A DNA stretch of 56,611 bases from Gammaproteobacteria bacterium (GCA_018827205.1 JAHJXZ010000267.1:1-56611); one strand, 5' to 3'; positions 26,539 to 35,146 are shown, counted from the stretch's first letter. The notes: generated by a model not told the origin, from the letters alone. Made by a program: numbers and translations.

Positions 26539-27399
26539 CTAAAGCGCAAGCACCGCAGCCGCCACCAGCAGCCCAATCACCATCAACAACGCCAGAGCCA
26601 GCAGAGGTTTATTCAGGCTGCTTGGTGCACTGACGGGCGCGGCCGCAGCGTGCATCGGGTTGGCCTGCGCGGCTGTGCGCAGCGGGTTGGCCTGGCTGCT
26701 TGGCGAGCTGGACAGAGCCGCCGGCTTGAGTGGTTTGGGCAGGTCCACGGCGCGCATAAACAGCGTGGCATCTTCATCCTCACTCGGCGCCACGGTGCTT
26801 TTCGGGCCGATCACCAGCAGGCTGATCGAGCCCATCTTCAGCTGGTCGCCAGGCTGCAACACCGCCGTCGAGACCTTCTGCTGATTGACCAACATACCGT
26901 TGGCTGAGGCCAGGTCCTTGACCTCCAGCACGTCATCCTTGAGGTAGAACTCACAGTGCCGGCGCGACAATTCCTGATCGCTGAAGCACAGCTCGCACTT
27001 CACCGAGCGGCCAAAGGTCATGGAACCATTGATATGGAATTTCTTACCTTCGTGCTCGCCCTGAATCACCTGCAAATACCAGCGTGCGGCCTGTTCGGCC
27101 TTGGTTTTGCCGCGCGCCGGGTCGACCAGCAGCAGCTCTACCGAGCCCAGGCGCACACGGTCGTCAGCACGTAGCTGAAAGCGCGTATTGATCCGCTCGT
27201 CATTTACGAAGGAGCCGCTCGGGCTGCCGACATCGGTCAGGTAGTAAAAGCCATGGTCCTGGCGAATTTCCGCGTGAAACGGAGCGATGCTCGGGTCCAC
27301 CAGTACCAGGCTGTTGCGGCTGTCCTGGCCGATGGTGAATCGCTCGTCGACCAGCCAAATTGGCGCCTGACGATTATCACTGAAGTGAATTCTGAGCAT
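26539..27399 (-). CDS. Double FHA-domain protein with C-terminal membrane anchor
   Basis: The 286-residue protein has two FHA phosphothreonine-binding domains and a C-terminal helix (LLALALLMVIGLLVAAAVLAL). The second domain has all key residues (FGRS, SRRHCEF, SANGMLVN). The first is weaker: GQDSRN replaces the usual GR-x-x. A proline/alanine-rich linker precedes the anchor. It follows the kinase gene by 133 bases on the same strand and is the obvious reader of the kinase's phosphothreonines. Confidence 0.9.
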   Translation of the reverse strand: MLRIHFSDNRQAPIWLVDERFTIGQDSRNSLVLVDPSIAPFHAEIRQDHGFYYLTDVGSPSGSFVNDERINTRFQLRADDRVRLGSVELLLVDPARGKTKAEQAARWYLQVIQGEHEGKKFHINGSMTFGRSVKCELCFSDQELSRRHCEFYLKDDVLEVKDLASANGMLVNQQKVSTAVLQPGDQLKMGSISLLVIGPKSTVAPSEDEDATLFMRAVDLPKPLKPAALSSSPSSQANPLRTAAQANPMHAAAAPVSAPSSLNKPLLALALLMVIGLLVAAAVLAL

Positions 27400-27532
27400 C
27401 TGCGTACTCCGGCAAAATCAGTTAGCCAACCACCAGGAACTCGCCACAACTCTGCATCAACTGCCGGCGTAATAAGCGAGGCGCGCATGCTGCCTGCCAA
27501 TCAGCCAAGTAGCAATACGCCAGCATGACGAC

Positions 27533-29035
27533 TTAATCAAATAGGTTGTTCCACAGCCGCTTGACCGGATTAACCGGTGCCGACTGTCCGGACGCTGCCG
27601 GCCGGCGCCGAGGTGTTTGGGCCAGGCGTACACGTTGCTCGTGACCATCCAGCAACTTCAACAACTGCTCGTTGGCCGGCTCCACTTCGAGGCCCTGCTG
27701 CACCAGCGCCAAGGCCAGAGCAAACTCGCGGCGCTTGTAGGCGTCCTCACTTTGCTCGATATAGCGCTGCGCCACACGATTGATCCCGGCCAAAGCCAAC
27801 AGATTGTCCGGTTCCCAGGCCAGCACCTGGCGGAAGTAGTGGGTGGCGCTGTCATCTTCAGGCAGTAGCAACTGCTGATCGGCCAGGCGCTGTTCGGCCA
27901 GCTGCAGATACTGATTGATCCGCGCCTGCAGCACCCGCGCCAGGCCATCCAGAGCCGCTGGGTTGTCCGCATCGAGCGCCAGCACCTGGCGGAACAGGTA
28001 ATCGGCGTTGTCCTGCGGCGGCTCCAGCAGGCTGCCGTTTTGCAGGCGCAGTTCAGCGCGCGCCAGGTAGTCGCTGATCTGCTTCTGCTGATACAGGTAA
28101 TAACCACCGCCGGCCGCCCCAGCCAGCAACACGATGCCCGCCAGCAGCCAGACCCACAGCGTACTGCGCGCAGTTTTGCCTCTGGCCGACTTGCCCAGGC
28201 TCAGCGCCGGGGCGATGCGCGTGCTGTCCGGGTCATCGCGGGTCAGCTCATCGAGGCTGGCCAGCAACACCTTGCAGTCAGCAAAACGCTCATCCGGCTC
28301 TTTCGCCAGCATGCGGTCTAGCAACCACTGGTAGTTCTGCAAATGCGCCGGCAGTTGCGGCACGTCCATCTGCAGGTGGTTCATCACCGTTTGGGTGTAG
28401 TTGGTGGCGCGGTAGGGATTACTGCCGGTGAGCATCTCCAGCAGGATCACCCCCAGGCTGTAAATATCGCTGCGCGCATCCAGCGCCTGGCACTGCGCCT
28501 GTTCAGGGCTGCTGTAAGACGGGCTGCCGACGGCGATGCCGAACTGGGTCAGGTCATGATCCAGTTCGACTTCCTTGGCCACGCCGAAATCGGTGATTAC
28601 CGCCGTGCCGTCACTGCGAAAGAGGATGTTGGCCGGCTTGATATCTCGGTGCACCAAGCCTTTACCATGCACCACGGCCAGCCCGCTGGCCACCTGCTGA
28701 ACGATCCGCAAGGCCCGCGGCAGATCGAACACTTCACCCTTGTGCTGCGCCAGATCACCGCCCGGGACGAACTCCATGGTCAGGTAGTGGCGACCATCGG
28801 CCAGTTGGTCGATGTCATAGATGGTGATGATTGAGGGATGATGCAGGGACGCCACGATGTGGCCTTCCTTGAGAAAGCGCTGGCTGAACGCCTGATCATC
28901 CGCGCTCAGCAACACCTTGATCGCCACCTTGCGCTGCAGCGACGCCTGAGTGGCCAGGTAAACCTCGGCCATCCCGCCTTTACCCAGGCGGCCATGCACT
29001 TGATAACCGGGGATCTCGAGCAATTGTTCAGTCAT
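27533..29035 (-). CDS. Transmembrane Ser/Thr protein kinase with TPR-like tail
   Basis: The 500-residue protein starts with a Hanks-type kinase domain (residues about 10-270): P-loop GKGGMAEVY, VAIKVL lysine, HRDIKPANILF catalytic loop, DFGVAKE, and a SPEQ in place of APE. A basic linker leads to one membrane helix (LWVWLLAGIVLLAGAAGGGYY, about 297-318). The remainder has three TPR-like repeats marked by FRQVLALDADNPAALDGLARV and its relatives. The TPR part would be periplasmic if the kinase is cytoplasmic. It is 23 bases downstream of the phosphatase gene. Confidence 0.92.
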   Translation of the reverse strand: MTEQLLEIPGYQVHGRLGKGGMAEVYLATQASLQRKVAIKVLLSADDQAFSQRFLKEGHIVASLHHPSIITIYDIDQLADGRHYLTMEFVPGGDLAQHKGEVFDLPRALRIVQQVASGLAVVHGKGLVHRDIKPANILFRSDGTAVITDFGVAKEVELDHDLTQFGIAVGSPSYSSPEQAQCQALDARSDIYSLGVILLEMLTGSNPYRATNYTQTVMNHLQMDVPQLPAHLQNYQWLLDRMLAKEPDERFADCKVLLASLDELTRDDPDSTRIAPALSLGKSARGKTARSTLWVWLLAGIVLLAGAAGGGYYLYQQKQISDYLARAELRLQNGSLLEPPQDNADYLFRQVLALDADNPAALDGLARVLQARINQYLQLAEQRLADQQLLLPEDDSATHYFRQVLAWEPDNLLALAGINRVAQRYIEQSEDAYKRREFALALALVQQGLEVEPANEQLLKLLDGHEQRVRLAQTPRRRPAASGQSAPVNPVKRLWNNLFD

Positions 29036-29058
29036 GGGAGTCAGTGCGCACCGGCAGA

Positions 29059-29832
29059 TTATGGCTTACGAGAGGTAAACAGACGGCTGAGCAAACCGCG
29101 CGGTTTGTCCGGGGCGCTGGGCGCAGCCGCATCAAGGCCGAGCACGATACAGGAGATATTATCCTTGCCGCCCATTGCGTTGGCCTGCGCCAGCAGCTGG
29201 TCCACCAGCTCACCGAGGGTCTGGGCGCTGCTGCACAGCTGCTGGATCTGCGCGTCTTCCAGTTCACCAGTCAGGCCGTCGCTACAGAGCAGCAACAACT
29301 CCTGCTCACCTAGCGAGCCTTGCTGCAAACCCACCTGCAACGGCTGATCGTCGCGGCCCAGGCACTGCAGAATGACATTGCGCTGCGGATGGCTACGCGC
29401 CGCTTCGGCGCTCATCTGCCCAGCATCGATCATCGTCTGCACCCAACTGTGGTCGTGGGTCAGGCGCTCGATATGCCCGGCACTTACTCGATAGGCGCGG
29501 CTGTCGCCGACCCAGGCAATGCTGAACGCGGCGCCAGCGAAGCGAACCGCCACCAGAGTCGTGCCCATGCCGCGCAGCTCATCGGCGCGCGCCACAGCGA
29601 GAATCTCCCGATTGGCTGCATGCACCGCCTCAACTAATTCCTGGCCATCGGCGCAGGCCGCCTGCAGGGTCTGCAGCGCCAGCGCGCTGGCCACTTCGCC
29701 GCATTGATGGCCACCCATGCCGTCGGCAATCGCCCAGAGATTCAGCTGCGGGCAGCACAACAAGGCATCTTCGTTGTGCCCACGCACCCGTCCAGGCACG
29801 CTGTGGCCGGCGTAAATCAGTGCTTGTTCCAT
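29059..29832 (-). CDS. PP2C-family Ser/Thr protein phosphatase
   Basis: The protein of about 257 residues has all PP2C metal-site motifs: GHNEDA, ADGMGGH, GTTLVAV, WVGDSRAY, LLCSDGL and GGKDNISCI. It should reverse phosphorylation by the adjacent kinase. The start is set at ATG 29832 (MEQALIYAG), where homology of the family begins; the frame continues upstream without a convincing ribosome binding site. It is the first gene of the phosphatase-kinase-FHA set and resembles Stp1 in type VI clusters. Confidence 0.92.
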   Translation of the reverse strand: MEQALIYAGHSVPGRVRGHNEDALLCCPQLNLWAIADGMGGHQCGEVASALALQTLQAACADGQELVEAVHAANREILAVARADELRGMGTTLVAVRFAGAAFSIAWVGDSRAYRVSAGHIERLTHDHSWVQTMIDAGQMSAEAARSHPQRNVILQCLGRDDQPLQVGLQQGSLGEQELLLLCSDGLTGELEDAQIQQLCSSAQTLGELVDQLLAQANAMGGKDNISCIVLGLDAAAPSAPDKPRGLLSRLFTSRKP

Positions 29833-30112
29833 CACCGTCTCGACATAGGGGTTCAACAAGCGCACAGCCGCCAGGCTGCACGCGGCGCAAGGTGCGCCCA
29901 TGATGCGGCGGCGCAATCAAACTGTCACCGCCAGCCGCCGGGTTTGCCGGTGAACTGTTAACCAGTCGAACCCAGGCGACACTCTCGCAGGCCGGATAAC
30001 TCCCCAGCTATTCGCCCAGCATGGGCGTAGACTCGTAACACCAGCCTCGCTCAGCGCGAGGAGATGGCCCGCTCCAGAATGTTCAACCACGACATTGTCA
30101 GAGGTGAAGATC

Positions 30113-30244
30113 ATGAGCAAAGGTATGGATTCGAAGAAACAAGTGAAGAAAAAGCCGCTGAAAACCGCCAGCGAAAAACGCATGGACAAGAAAGACAAGC
30201 AAGGGGCGAAAACCCTGCTCGGCAGCCACGCCGCCAACGTCTGA
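30113..30244 (+). CDS. 43-residue lysine-rich protein
   Basis: A short ORF with AGAGGTGA seven bases before its ATG encodes 43 residues, 14 of them lysine (MSKGMDSKKQVKKKPLKTAS at the start, GSHAANV at the end). It is highly basic with no hydrophobic segment. Similar tiny lysine-rich proteins exist in pseudomonads. Nucleic-acid binding is plausible but unproven. A hairpin follows directly. Confidence 0.7.
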   Translation: MSKGMDSKKQVKKKPLKTASEKRMDKKDKQGAKTLLGSHAANV

Positions 30245-30251
30245 GCCACCG

Positions 30252-30283
30252 GTCTGAGGCAAGCATCGCGCTTGCGCTCAGAC
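30252..30283 (+). terminator. Hairpin after the lysine-rich ORF
   Basis: GTCTGAGGCAAGC (30252-30264) pairs with GCTTGC-G-CTCAGAC (30270-30283), with one bulged G and a five-base loop. It has no real T-tract, so it may be a weak terminator or an RNA-stabilising stem. Confidence 0.5.
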
Positions 30284-30313
30284 ATTCAATCAGCCGCATG
30301 ACAACTACCCGCT

Positions 30314-30748
30314 ATGCACTACCGCCTACTCCCCGCCCCGCTCAAACCACTTGCCGACAAGTTCTACCGCAGCCAACGCTCAGCCATGCGCGCCACTGCC
30401 GGTGCCCAACTATGGGTGGCAGAAGATCAGGAAATCGTCGCCGCGCTATGCCTGCACACCGTCGCCCACGGCCATTGGCTGACCAGCCTGCTGGTCGACA
30501 GCACGCGGCGTGGGCAAGGCGTAGCACGCCAGTTGATCGAAACCGCGCTGGCTGATTGCGCCACGCCGGTCTGGCTGTTCTGCCACCCGCAGCTAAGCGA
30601 CTTCTATCTGCGCCTGGGCTTTGCAGCTTGCGCTGACCTGCCTCAGCCGCTGGCTGAGCGCCTGAGCCGCTATCAGCGCAGCAAAAGCCTGCTGGCATTT
30701 TCCCGTACATCTTGCGCAGGCCTTACGGCACAAGGGCTGGAACCGTAG
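30314..30748 (+). CDS. GNAT family N-acetyltransferase
   Basis: The 144-residue protein has the acetyl-CoA loop VDSTRRGQGVARQLIETAL (RxxGxG/A type) and the terminal FYLRLGF motif of GNAT enzymes. It is small and soluble. The acetyl acceptor is unknown and the neighbours give no clue. Confidence 0.85.
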   Translation: MHYRLLPAPLKPLADKFYRSQRSAMRATAGAQLWVAEDQEIVAALCLHTVAHGHWLTSLLVDSTRRGQGVARQLIETALADCATPVWLFCHPQLSDFYLRLGFAACADLPQPLAERLSRYQRSKSLLAFSRTSCAGLTAQGLEP

Positions 30749-30878
30749 TACCGGGTCATACGAACACCATTCGGCAGATAGCACCCCATACTGGCACTTT
30801 GCTCAATTTTACTATTGCCATCGCCAGGGCAAGCTCTGCATGCTTAGCTCATAACAACGACAACAATGGCCTTTACCT

Positions 30879-31916
30879 ATGCGGATATCGCGGTTGCTCA
30901 GGCGTCTGCGTAACGACTTCCAGTTGTCCATCATTACCTTGATGGGCCTGTTTGGCGTGATTGGCATTACCCCCTATGCCGTCTACCGGCTAGCCACCGG
31001 TAACTACCTGGTGGGCTCCGCCGACACCGTGATTGTCGTCTCCACCGTGCTTGCCGTGCTGTATTCCTGGCGTACGGGCGACACGATTAAACCCGGCATT
31101 TACCTGGCCTCCATCTTCTCAGCCGGCGCAACCCTGATCGCCATCAACCTGGGGGTCAACGGCCTGTTCTGGATCTACCCGCTGATTCTTTTCAACTTTT
31201 TTATGGTGTCGCCCGCCAAGGCCTTACTGGCCACCATTCTGGTGCTCACCACCCTGGTCGGTTACGGCCAACTGAACCCTGGCGCGGTGTTTGAAAGCGA
31301 CTACCAGATGGTTTCATTCCTGGTCACCAGCATGATGGCCAGCATCCTCAGCTTCGTATTTGCCTACCGCACCAGCAGCCAACGCGACCAACTGCAACAA
31401 CTGGCCATCCATGACCCGCTGACCGGCGCCCGCAATCGCCGGGCGATGAATGAAGAGCTGAAGATTGCCGCCTCTATTTACCGTCGCCACGGCAACAGCT
31501 ATGGCGTACTGGTAATGGACCTGGATCATTTCAAACGGATCAACGACAACCACGGCCACCAGGCCGGAGACCAGGTGCTGGTGGATTTTGTCGAACTGAT
31601 CAAAAGCTCCTCGCGCAAGGAAGACCGGCTGTTCCGCTTCGGCGGCGAGGAGTTCCTCCTGCTGTTGCCCAACACCGAGCGTGCTGGCCTGCTGGCGGCC
31701 GCGCAACACCTGCAGCAACAAGTGGCGCAGCACCTGCGTGGACCTGGCGGAGCGGTGACCATGTCGGTCGGCGGGGCCATCCTGCGCCGCGACGAACATT
31801 GGGAAAGCATGCTGCAGCGCGCCGATGAACGCCTGTATCGCGCCAAGAATGCCGGGCGTGACTGTATCGTCATTGATGACAGCGTCGACAAAAATAGCAC
31901 CCAGCCTATTGCCTGA
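30879..31916 (+). CDS. Membrane diguanylate cyclase (GGDEF domain)
   Basis: The 345-residue protein has about six membrane helices in its first 165 residues, then a GGDEF domain. Motifs are DPLTGARNRRAMNEE, MDLDHFKRINDNHGHQAGDQVL and the active site RFGGEEFLLLL (GGEEF). The domain ends in ADERLYRAKNAGRD. It should make cyclic di-GMP from GTP at the membrane. No RxxD inhibitory site is visible before GGEEF. A functional link with FlgZ, 21 kb away, is possible but inferred. Confidence 0.92.
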   Translation: MRISRLLRRLRNDFQLSIITLMGLFGVIGITPYAVYRLATGNYLVGSADTVIVVSTVLAVLYSWRTGDTIKPGIYLASIFSAGATLIAINLGVNGLFWIYPLILFNFFMVSPAKALLATILVLTTLVGYGQLNPGAVFESDYQMVSFLVTSMMASILSFVFAYRTSSQRDQLQQLAIHDPLTGARNRRAMNEELKIAASIYRRHGNSYGVLVMDLDHFKRINDNHGHQAGDQVLVDFVELIKSSSRKEDRLFRFGGEEFLLLLPNTERAGLLAAAQHLQQQVAQHLRGPGGAVTMSVGGAILRRDEHWESMLQRADERLYRAKNAGRDCIVIDDSVDKNSTQPIA

Positions 31917-32034
31917 CCGCGCGGTTTATCTTTGCTTACAACTTGCGCGGGAAAATTCTCGCGCGTAGCAAGCAAGGCTGTAACAACTCGGCTTTGTCTC
32001 TGTCTATTGGGCACACCTCACACAGAGCACCGCT

Positions 32035-32550
32035 ATGAAAAGACGCTCCCTGCTCAAGGGGATGGCCCTGCTGCCAGCCCTGCCCCTATTCGGCCACGCC
32101 CCGCTCAGCCTGGCGCAAGCCATTGCCAGCAGCGTGACGCCTCTGGATAAACCCCATGATGACTGGCGCGCACTACTGACGCCCGAAGCCTATGCCGTAC
32201 TCTTCGACGAAGACACCGAAGCTCCTGGCAGCAGCCCGCTAAATAAGGAAAAACGCGACGGCACCTACCTCTGCGCCGCCTGCTATCTGCCGCTGTTCGC
32301 CAGCCAGGACAAATATGAAAGCGGCACCGGCTGGCCCAGCTTTACCCAGCCGATTGCTGGCCATATGGGCACCAAGCGCGACTTCAAGCTGTTTTTCCCA
32401 CGCACCGAATACCACTGTGCACGCTGCGGCGGGCATCAGGGCCATGTCTTCGATGACGGCCCGAAACCGCGCGGCGAACGCTGGTGCAACAACGGCGTAG
32501 CCTTGCGTTTTATTCCCGAAGGCGAAGCCCTACCTGAGCTGCGGAGCTGA
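32035..32550 (+). CDS. msrB: Exported peptide-methionine (R)-S-oxide reductase MsrB
   Basis: The 171-residue protein has a twin-arginine-like signal (MKRRSLLKGMALLPALPLFG) and an MsrB domain. It has the zinc ligands CAAC and CARCGGH, the substrate region ESGTGWPSF, HVFDDGP, and the catalytic cysteine in RWCNNGVALRFIP. It reduces methionine-R-sulfoxide in proteins. The signal puts it in the periplasm, unlike cytoplasmic MsrB. msrA begins two bases after its stop, so they form one operon. Confidence 0.92.
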   Translation: MKRRSLLKGMALLPALPLFGHAPLSLAQAIASSVTPLDKPHDDWRALLTPEAYAVLFDEDTEAPGSSPLNKEKRDGTYLCAACYLPLFASQDKYESGTGWPSFTQPIAGHMGTKRDFKLFFPRTEYHCARCGGHQGHVFDDGPKPRGERWCNNGVALRFIPEGEALPELRS

Positions 32551-32552
32551 AC

Positions 32553-33215
32553 ATGACTGCTATCACCTCTACCTGGCGCCGCCGTCTACTGGCCAGCAGC
32601 ATGCTCATTCTGGGCGGTCTGCTGACTGCCTGTGAACCTACCGCCGCCCAGGCACCACAACCACAAGTCAGCGCGACAACAGTGGAAAACCCTGGCGTGG
32701 CGATCTTTGCCGGCGGCTGTTTCTGGTGCACCGAGTCGGATTTCGACAAAGTCCCTGGAGTGATTGAAACCACCTCCGGCTACATCGGTGGGCATGTCGA
32801 CAACCCGACCTACGAGCAGGTCTCGGCCGGCAGCAGCGGGCATATCGAAGCGGTGCGGGTGCGCTTCGATCCGAGCAAGACCAGCTACGCCAAGTTGCTG
32901 GAAGCCTTCTGGCCAACCATCGACCCGGTGACCGCCAACGCCCAATTCTGCGACCGCGGCTCGCAATACCGCAGCGCGATCTTCTACAGCAACGCAGAAG
33001 AACAGCAACTGGCCGAAGCCTCCAAGAATGCTCTGGAGAAATCCGGGCGTTTACCGGCCCCAGTAGTCACGGAAATCCTCGCTGCCAGCACCTTTTACCC
33101 GGCCGAGGACTATCACCAGGACTACTACCAACGTAACCCGCTGCGCTACAACTACTACCGCAACGGCTGCGGCCGCGACCAGCGCCTAGAACAGCTGTGG
33201 GGCAAGAAACACTAA
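32553..33215 (+). CDS. msrA: Exported peptide-methionine (S)-S-oxide reductase MsrA (lipoprotein)
   Basis: The 220-residue protein has a lipoprotein signal (ASSMLILGGLLTAC) and a complete MsrA domain. It has the catalytic GGCFWCTESDF, VPGVIETTSGYIGG, FCDRGSQYRSAIF and AEDYHQDYY, with a C-terminal cysteine (NGCGRD) as likely resolving residue. It reduces methionine-S-sulfoxide and pairs with the exported MsrB directly upstream. It would protect envelope proteins. Reductant supply is not encoded nearby. Confidence 0.93.
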   Translation: MTAITSTWRRRLLASSMLILGGLLTACEPTAAQAPQPQVSATTVENPGVAIFAGGCFWCTESDFDKVPGVIETTSGYIGGHVDNPTYEQVSAGSSGHIEAVRVRFDPSKTSYAKLLEAFWPTIDPVTANAQFCDRGSQYRSAIFYSNAEEQQLAEASKNALEKSGRLPAPVVTEILAASTFYPAEDYHQDYYQRNPLRYNYYRNGCGRDQRLEQLWGKKH

Positions 33216-33222
33216 ACCACGC

Positions 33223-33252
33223 CCATCAGCTGGCCCTCGTCCCAGCTGATGG
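33223..33252 (+). terminator. Hairpin after msrBA
   Basis: CCATCAGCTGG (33223-33233) pairs perfectly with CCAGCTGATGG (33242-33252) around an eight-base loop. It is followed by CATTGTATT, a poor T-tract, so it is a probable but not strong terminator. Confidence 0.65.
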
Positions 33253-33336
33253 CATTGTATTCAGCCGCTGATACCAGGCGGCGACAATCGCCGTATCCGC
33301 TATGGTTGAGCTCACACATTGCCCAGTGAGCACGCC

Positions 33337-33774
33337 ATGCCCCCGCTAAAACCACTGTTCAAACTCACCTCGCTGATCGCCCTGAGCGGCTGGCTGATGC
33401 TGGTCTGTCTGCCGTTCTGGCCCTATACCGACGAACTGGTGTTGGGCCTCAGCGTGGTACTGCTGGCTATCGTCTATAGCTGGTTGCTGTTTGTCGCGAT
33501 GCGCCAACGCCCCGAGCCCGGAAGCGGCAGGCCCGGATTCTTCAGCCTGGGCGGGGTGCTCTCACTGCTACGCCAACCCACAGCAGCGCTGGCAGCCTGG
33601 ATTCATATCCTCGCGTTCGATCTGATGGTCGGGCTGTATATACGCCATGAAGGCGCCATTGCAGGCATCAGCCACTGGGCACTGCTGCCCTGTTATGTGC
33701 TAACGCTGATGTTCGGCCCGCTGGGCCTGCTGGCGTTTCTGGCGCTGCGCTGGGGTCTGGTGATGGCGGCCTGA
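33337..33774 (+). CDS. ABA4-like (DUF4281) membrane protein
   Basis: From ATG 33337 the 145-residue protein has four membrane helices. It carries the segment WIHILAFDLMVGLYIRHEG and then LMFGPLGLLAFL, characteristic of the ABA4-like family, named for a plant protein needed for neoxanthin formation. In bacteria the role is unknown. No carotenoid gene is near. Confidence 0.75.
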   Translation: MPPLKPLFKLTSLIALSGWLMLVCLPFWPYTDELVLGLSVVLLAIVYSWLLFVAMRQRPEPGSGRPGFFSLGGVLSLLRQPTAALAAWIHILAFDLMVGLYIRHEGAIAGISHWALLPCYVLTLMFGPLGLLAFLALRWGLVMAA

Positions 33775-33775
33775 G

Positions 33776-34111
33776 CTAACGGCTGCGCTCGTAGTATTCA
33801 GTGCTTTGCCCCGGATACTGCTGCACCCGGTAACCATTGGGGTATTCAATCGTTTGCTTGATCGTCCCGCGACTTTCTATCGACTGGCTACCGTAGCGCT
33901 GCTCATGGCGCTGCAAGCCATCGGGTAGGCGCTGTCCACCGTAGAGGTTATGACTTTCGATGGTCTGCGAGCTGCCGATACTGCCGCTGGCACCGGGGCT
34001 GATATAGGTTTTCGGAATGACCCGCAGCGTCTGCGGTGCCTGTTGCTCGGCATACAGCGGAGTCACCAGCAACATCCCCAGCAGACTGACCACATACCTG
34101 CACATCGTCAT
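33776..34111 (-). CDS. Small exported hypothetical protein
   Basis: The start at ATG 34111, with AGAGG upstream, gives 111 residues with a signal peptide (YVVSLLGMLLVTPLYA). The mature part is polar and rich in glutamine, serine and tyrosine (SSQTIESHNLYGGQ; YPNGYRVQQYPGQ; TEYYERSR) and resembles small Pseudomonas envelope hypotheticals. Function unknown. Its stop lies two bases from the stop of the ABA4-like gene. Confidence 0.7.
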   Translation of the reverse strand: MTMCRYVVSLLGMLLVTPLYAEQQAPQTLRVIPKTYISPGASGSIGSSQTIESHNLYGGQRLPDGLQRHEQRYGSQSIESRGTIKQTIEYPNGYRVQQYPGQSTEYYERSR

Positions 34112-34384
34112 CACAACCTCTGCGCCATCGGCGCGAAACGAACCTGAATGTATGGCAACAGGAACACGCCTGCGGTTTCGAGCATTGATCCAGGCGGCGC
34201 TTCCACGAGCGGCTGAATCGCTCAAATAGTGATCAATCATCACTCGACTCTCTGGAAAGCACAAGCAACCCCAGGCGCCCACTTTGTATAGCTGCCGTAC
34301 TGTTTCGCGATACCCGTCCCGCTTCGTCTGGCCTGCATTCATTACTATCGACGGTTATACATTTGCCTGAGTACTTCCAACCAG
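34112..34384. other. Divergent intergenic region
   Basis: It separates the small exported protein gene from the nuclease gene. I see no gene, repeat or confident promoter in it. Confidence 0.4.
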
Positions 34385-34921
34385 ATGACTATCCGCATCG
34401 CTCTATTGCTCCTTATCAGCCTGCCCGGCCTGGCACTTGCTGATCAATTCAGCTGCCGAGCCGTGGCCATCAGCGAAGGCGACACCTTTAGCTGCCTAAC
34501 CACTGAGAACAAGCGGCTGCGGGTGCGCCTTGCAGAAATCGACGCGCCGGAAAGAAAGCAGCCCTATGGTGCCGAAGCCAAGCAGGCGTTATCTGATCTA
34601 GTGTTGGAAAAGCAGGTTGTGCTGCATGTGCAGGAAGTGGATCGCTACGGCAGAACGCTGGCGCGCGCTTACGTCGGCGGCGTTGATGTGAATTACACCT
34701 TAGTCGCACAGGGCGCAGCCTGGGCTTATACCAAACAGCTGAAGGATCACCGGCTCAAGGATGCCGAGACCCTGGCCAGAAATATGGGCAAAGGCCTCTG
34801 GCAGCTTCCCGCCGAATCTATAGTCGCACCTTGGGACTGGCGCTACGCCGGCAGAATTGCGGTGCCGCAAAAAACCAAGCCCAGCCGAACGGCGTCATTC
34901 TCCCAGTTTGGTGGCGGCTAA
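34385..34921 (+). CDS. Exported thermonuclease-family protein (SNase-like)
   Basis: The 178-residue protein has a signal peptide (ALLLLISLPGLALA) and an SNase/OB domain. Active-site residues fit: RVRLAEIDAPE (Arg and Asp), GAEAKQAL (Glu region) and DRYGRTLARAYV (Arg). Two cysteines near the mature N-terminus (SCRA, SCLT) may be bridged. It should cut DNA or RNA in the periplasm or outside, calcium-dependently in the family. tRNA-Thr follows on the other strand. Confidence 0.88.
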   Translation: MTIRIALLLLISLPGLALADQFSCRAVAISEGDTFSCLTTENKRLRVRLAEIDAPERKQPYGAEAKQALSDLVLEKQVVLHVQEVDRYGRTLARAYVGGVDVNYTLVAQGAAWAYTKQLKDHRLKDAETLARNMGKGLWQLPAESIVAPWDWRYAGRIAVPQKTKPSRTASFSQFGGG

Positions 34922-34934
34922 CCGATTGGTTTGA

Positions 34935-35010
34935 TGGTGCCGGAGATAGGAATCGAACCTACGACCTTCGCGTTACGAGTGCGCTGCTCTACCGACTGAG
35001 CTACACCGGC
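34935..35010 (-). tRNA. tRNA-Thr (anticodon CGT)
   Basis: The minus strand folds as a 76-base tRNA: GCCGGTG acceptor, D-arm GCTCAGTCGGTAGAGC, anticodon loop CTCGTAA (CGT), T-arm GTAGG-TTCGATT-CCTAT and an encoded CCA. Overall sequence is close to enterobacterial thrW. Two mismatches are visible: U6 with U67 in the acceptor and A31 with C39 at the top of the anticodon loop. No integrase or duplicated 3' end suggests use as an attachment site. Confidence 0.96.
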
Positions 35011-35146
35011 AAGTTGTTGCTTAAGTCGCGCAGCACATCACTAGCAACGCGACTCAAGCCGTCCTCCCAAGCCTAGCAAGCCAACTGCAGAATGCTCGGC
35101 GCACAGTTGTGCAATGCAGTGCGCCATAAATGCATCGCGCCGCTAC

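Noticed and set aside
34935..35010. tRNA-Thr as integration site of a mobile island
   Set aside because: No integrase, no duplicated tRNA end, and the genes on both sides look like normal chromosome.
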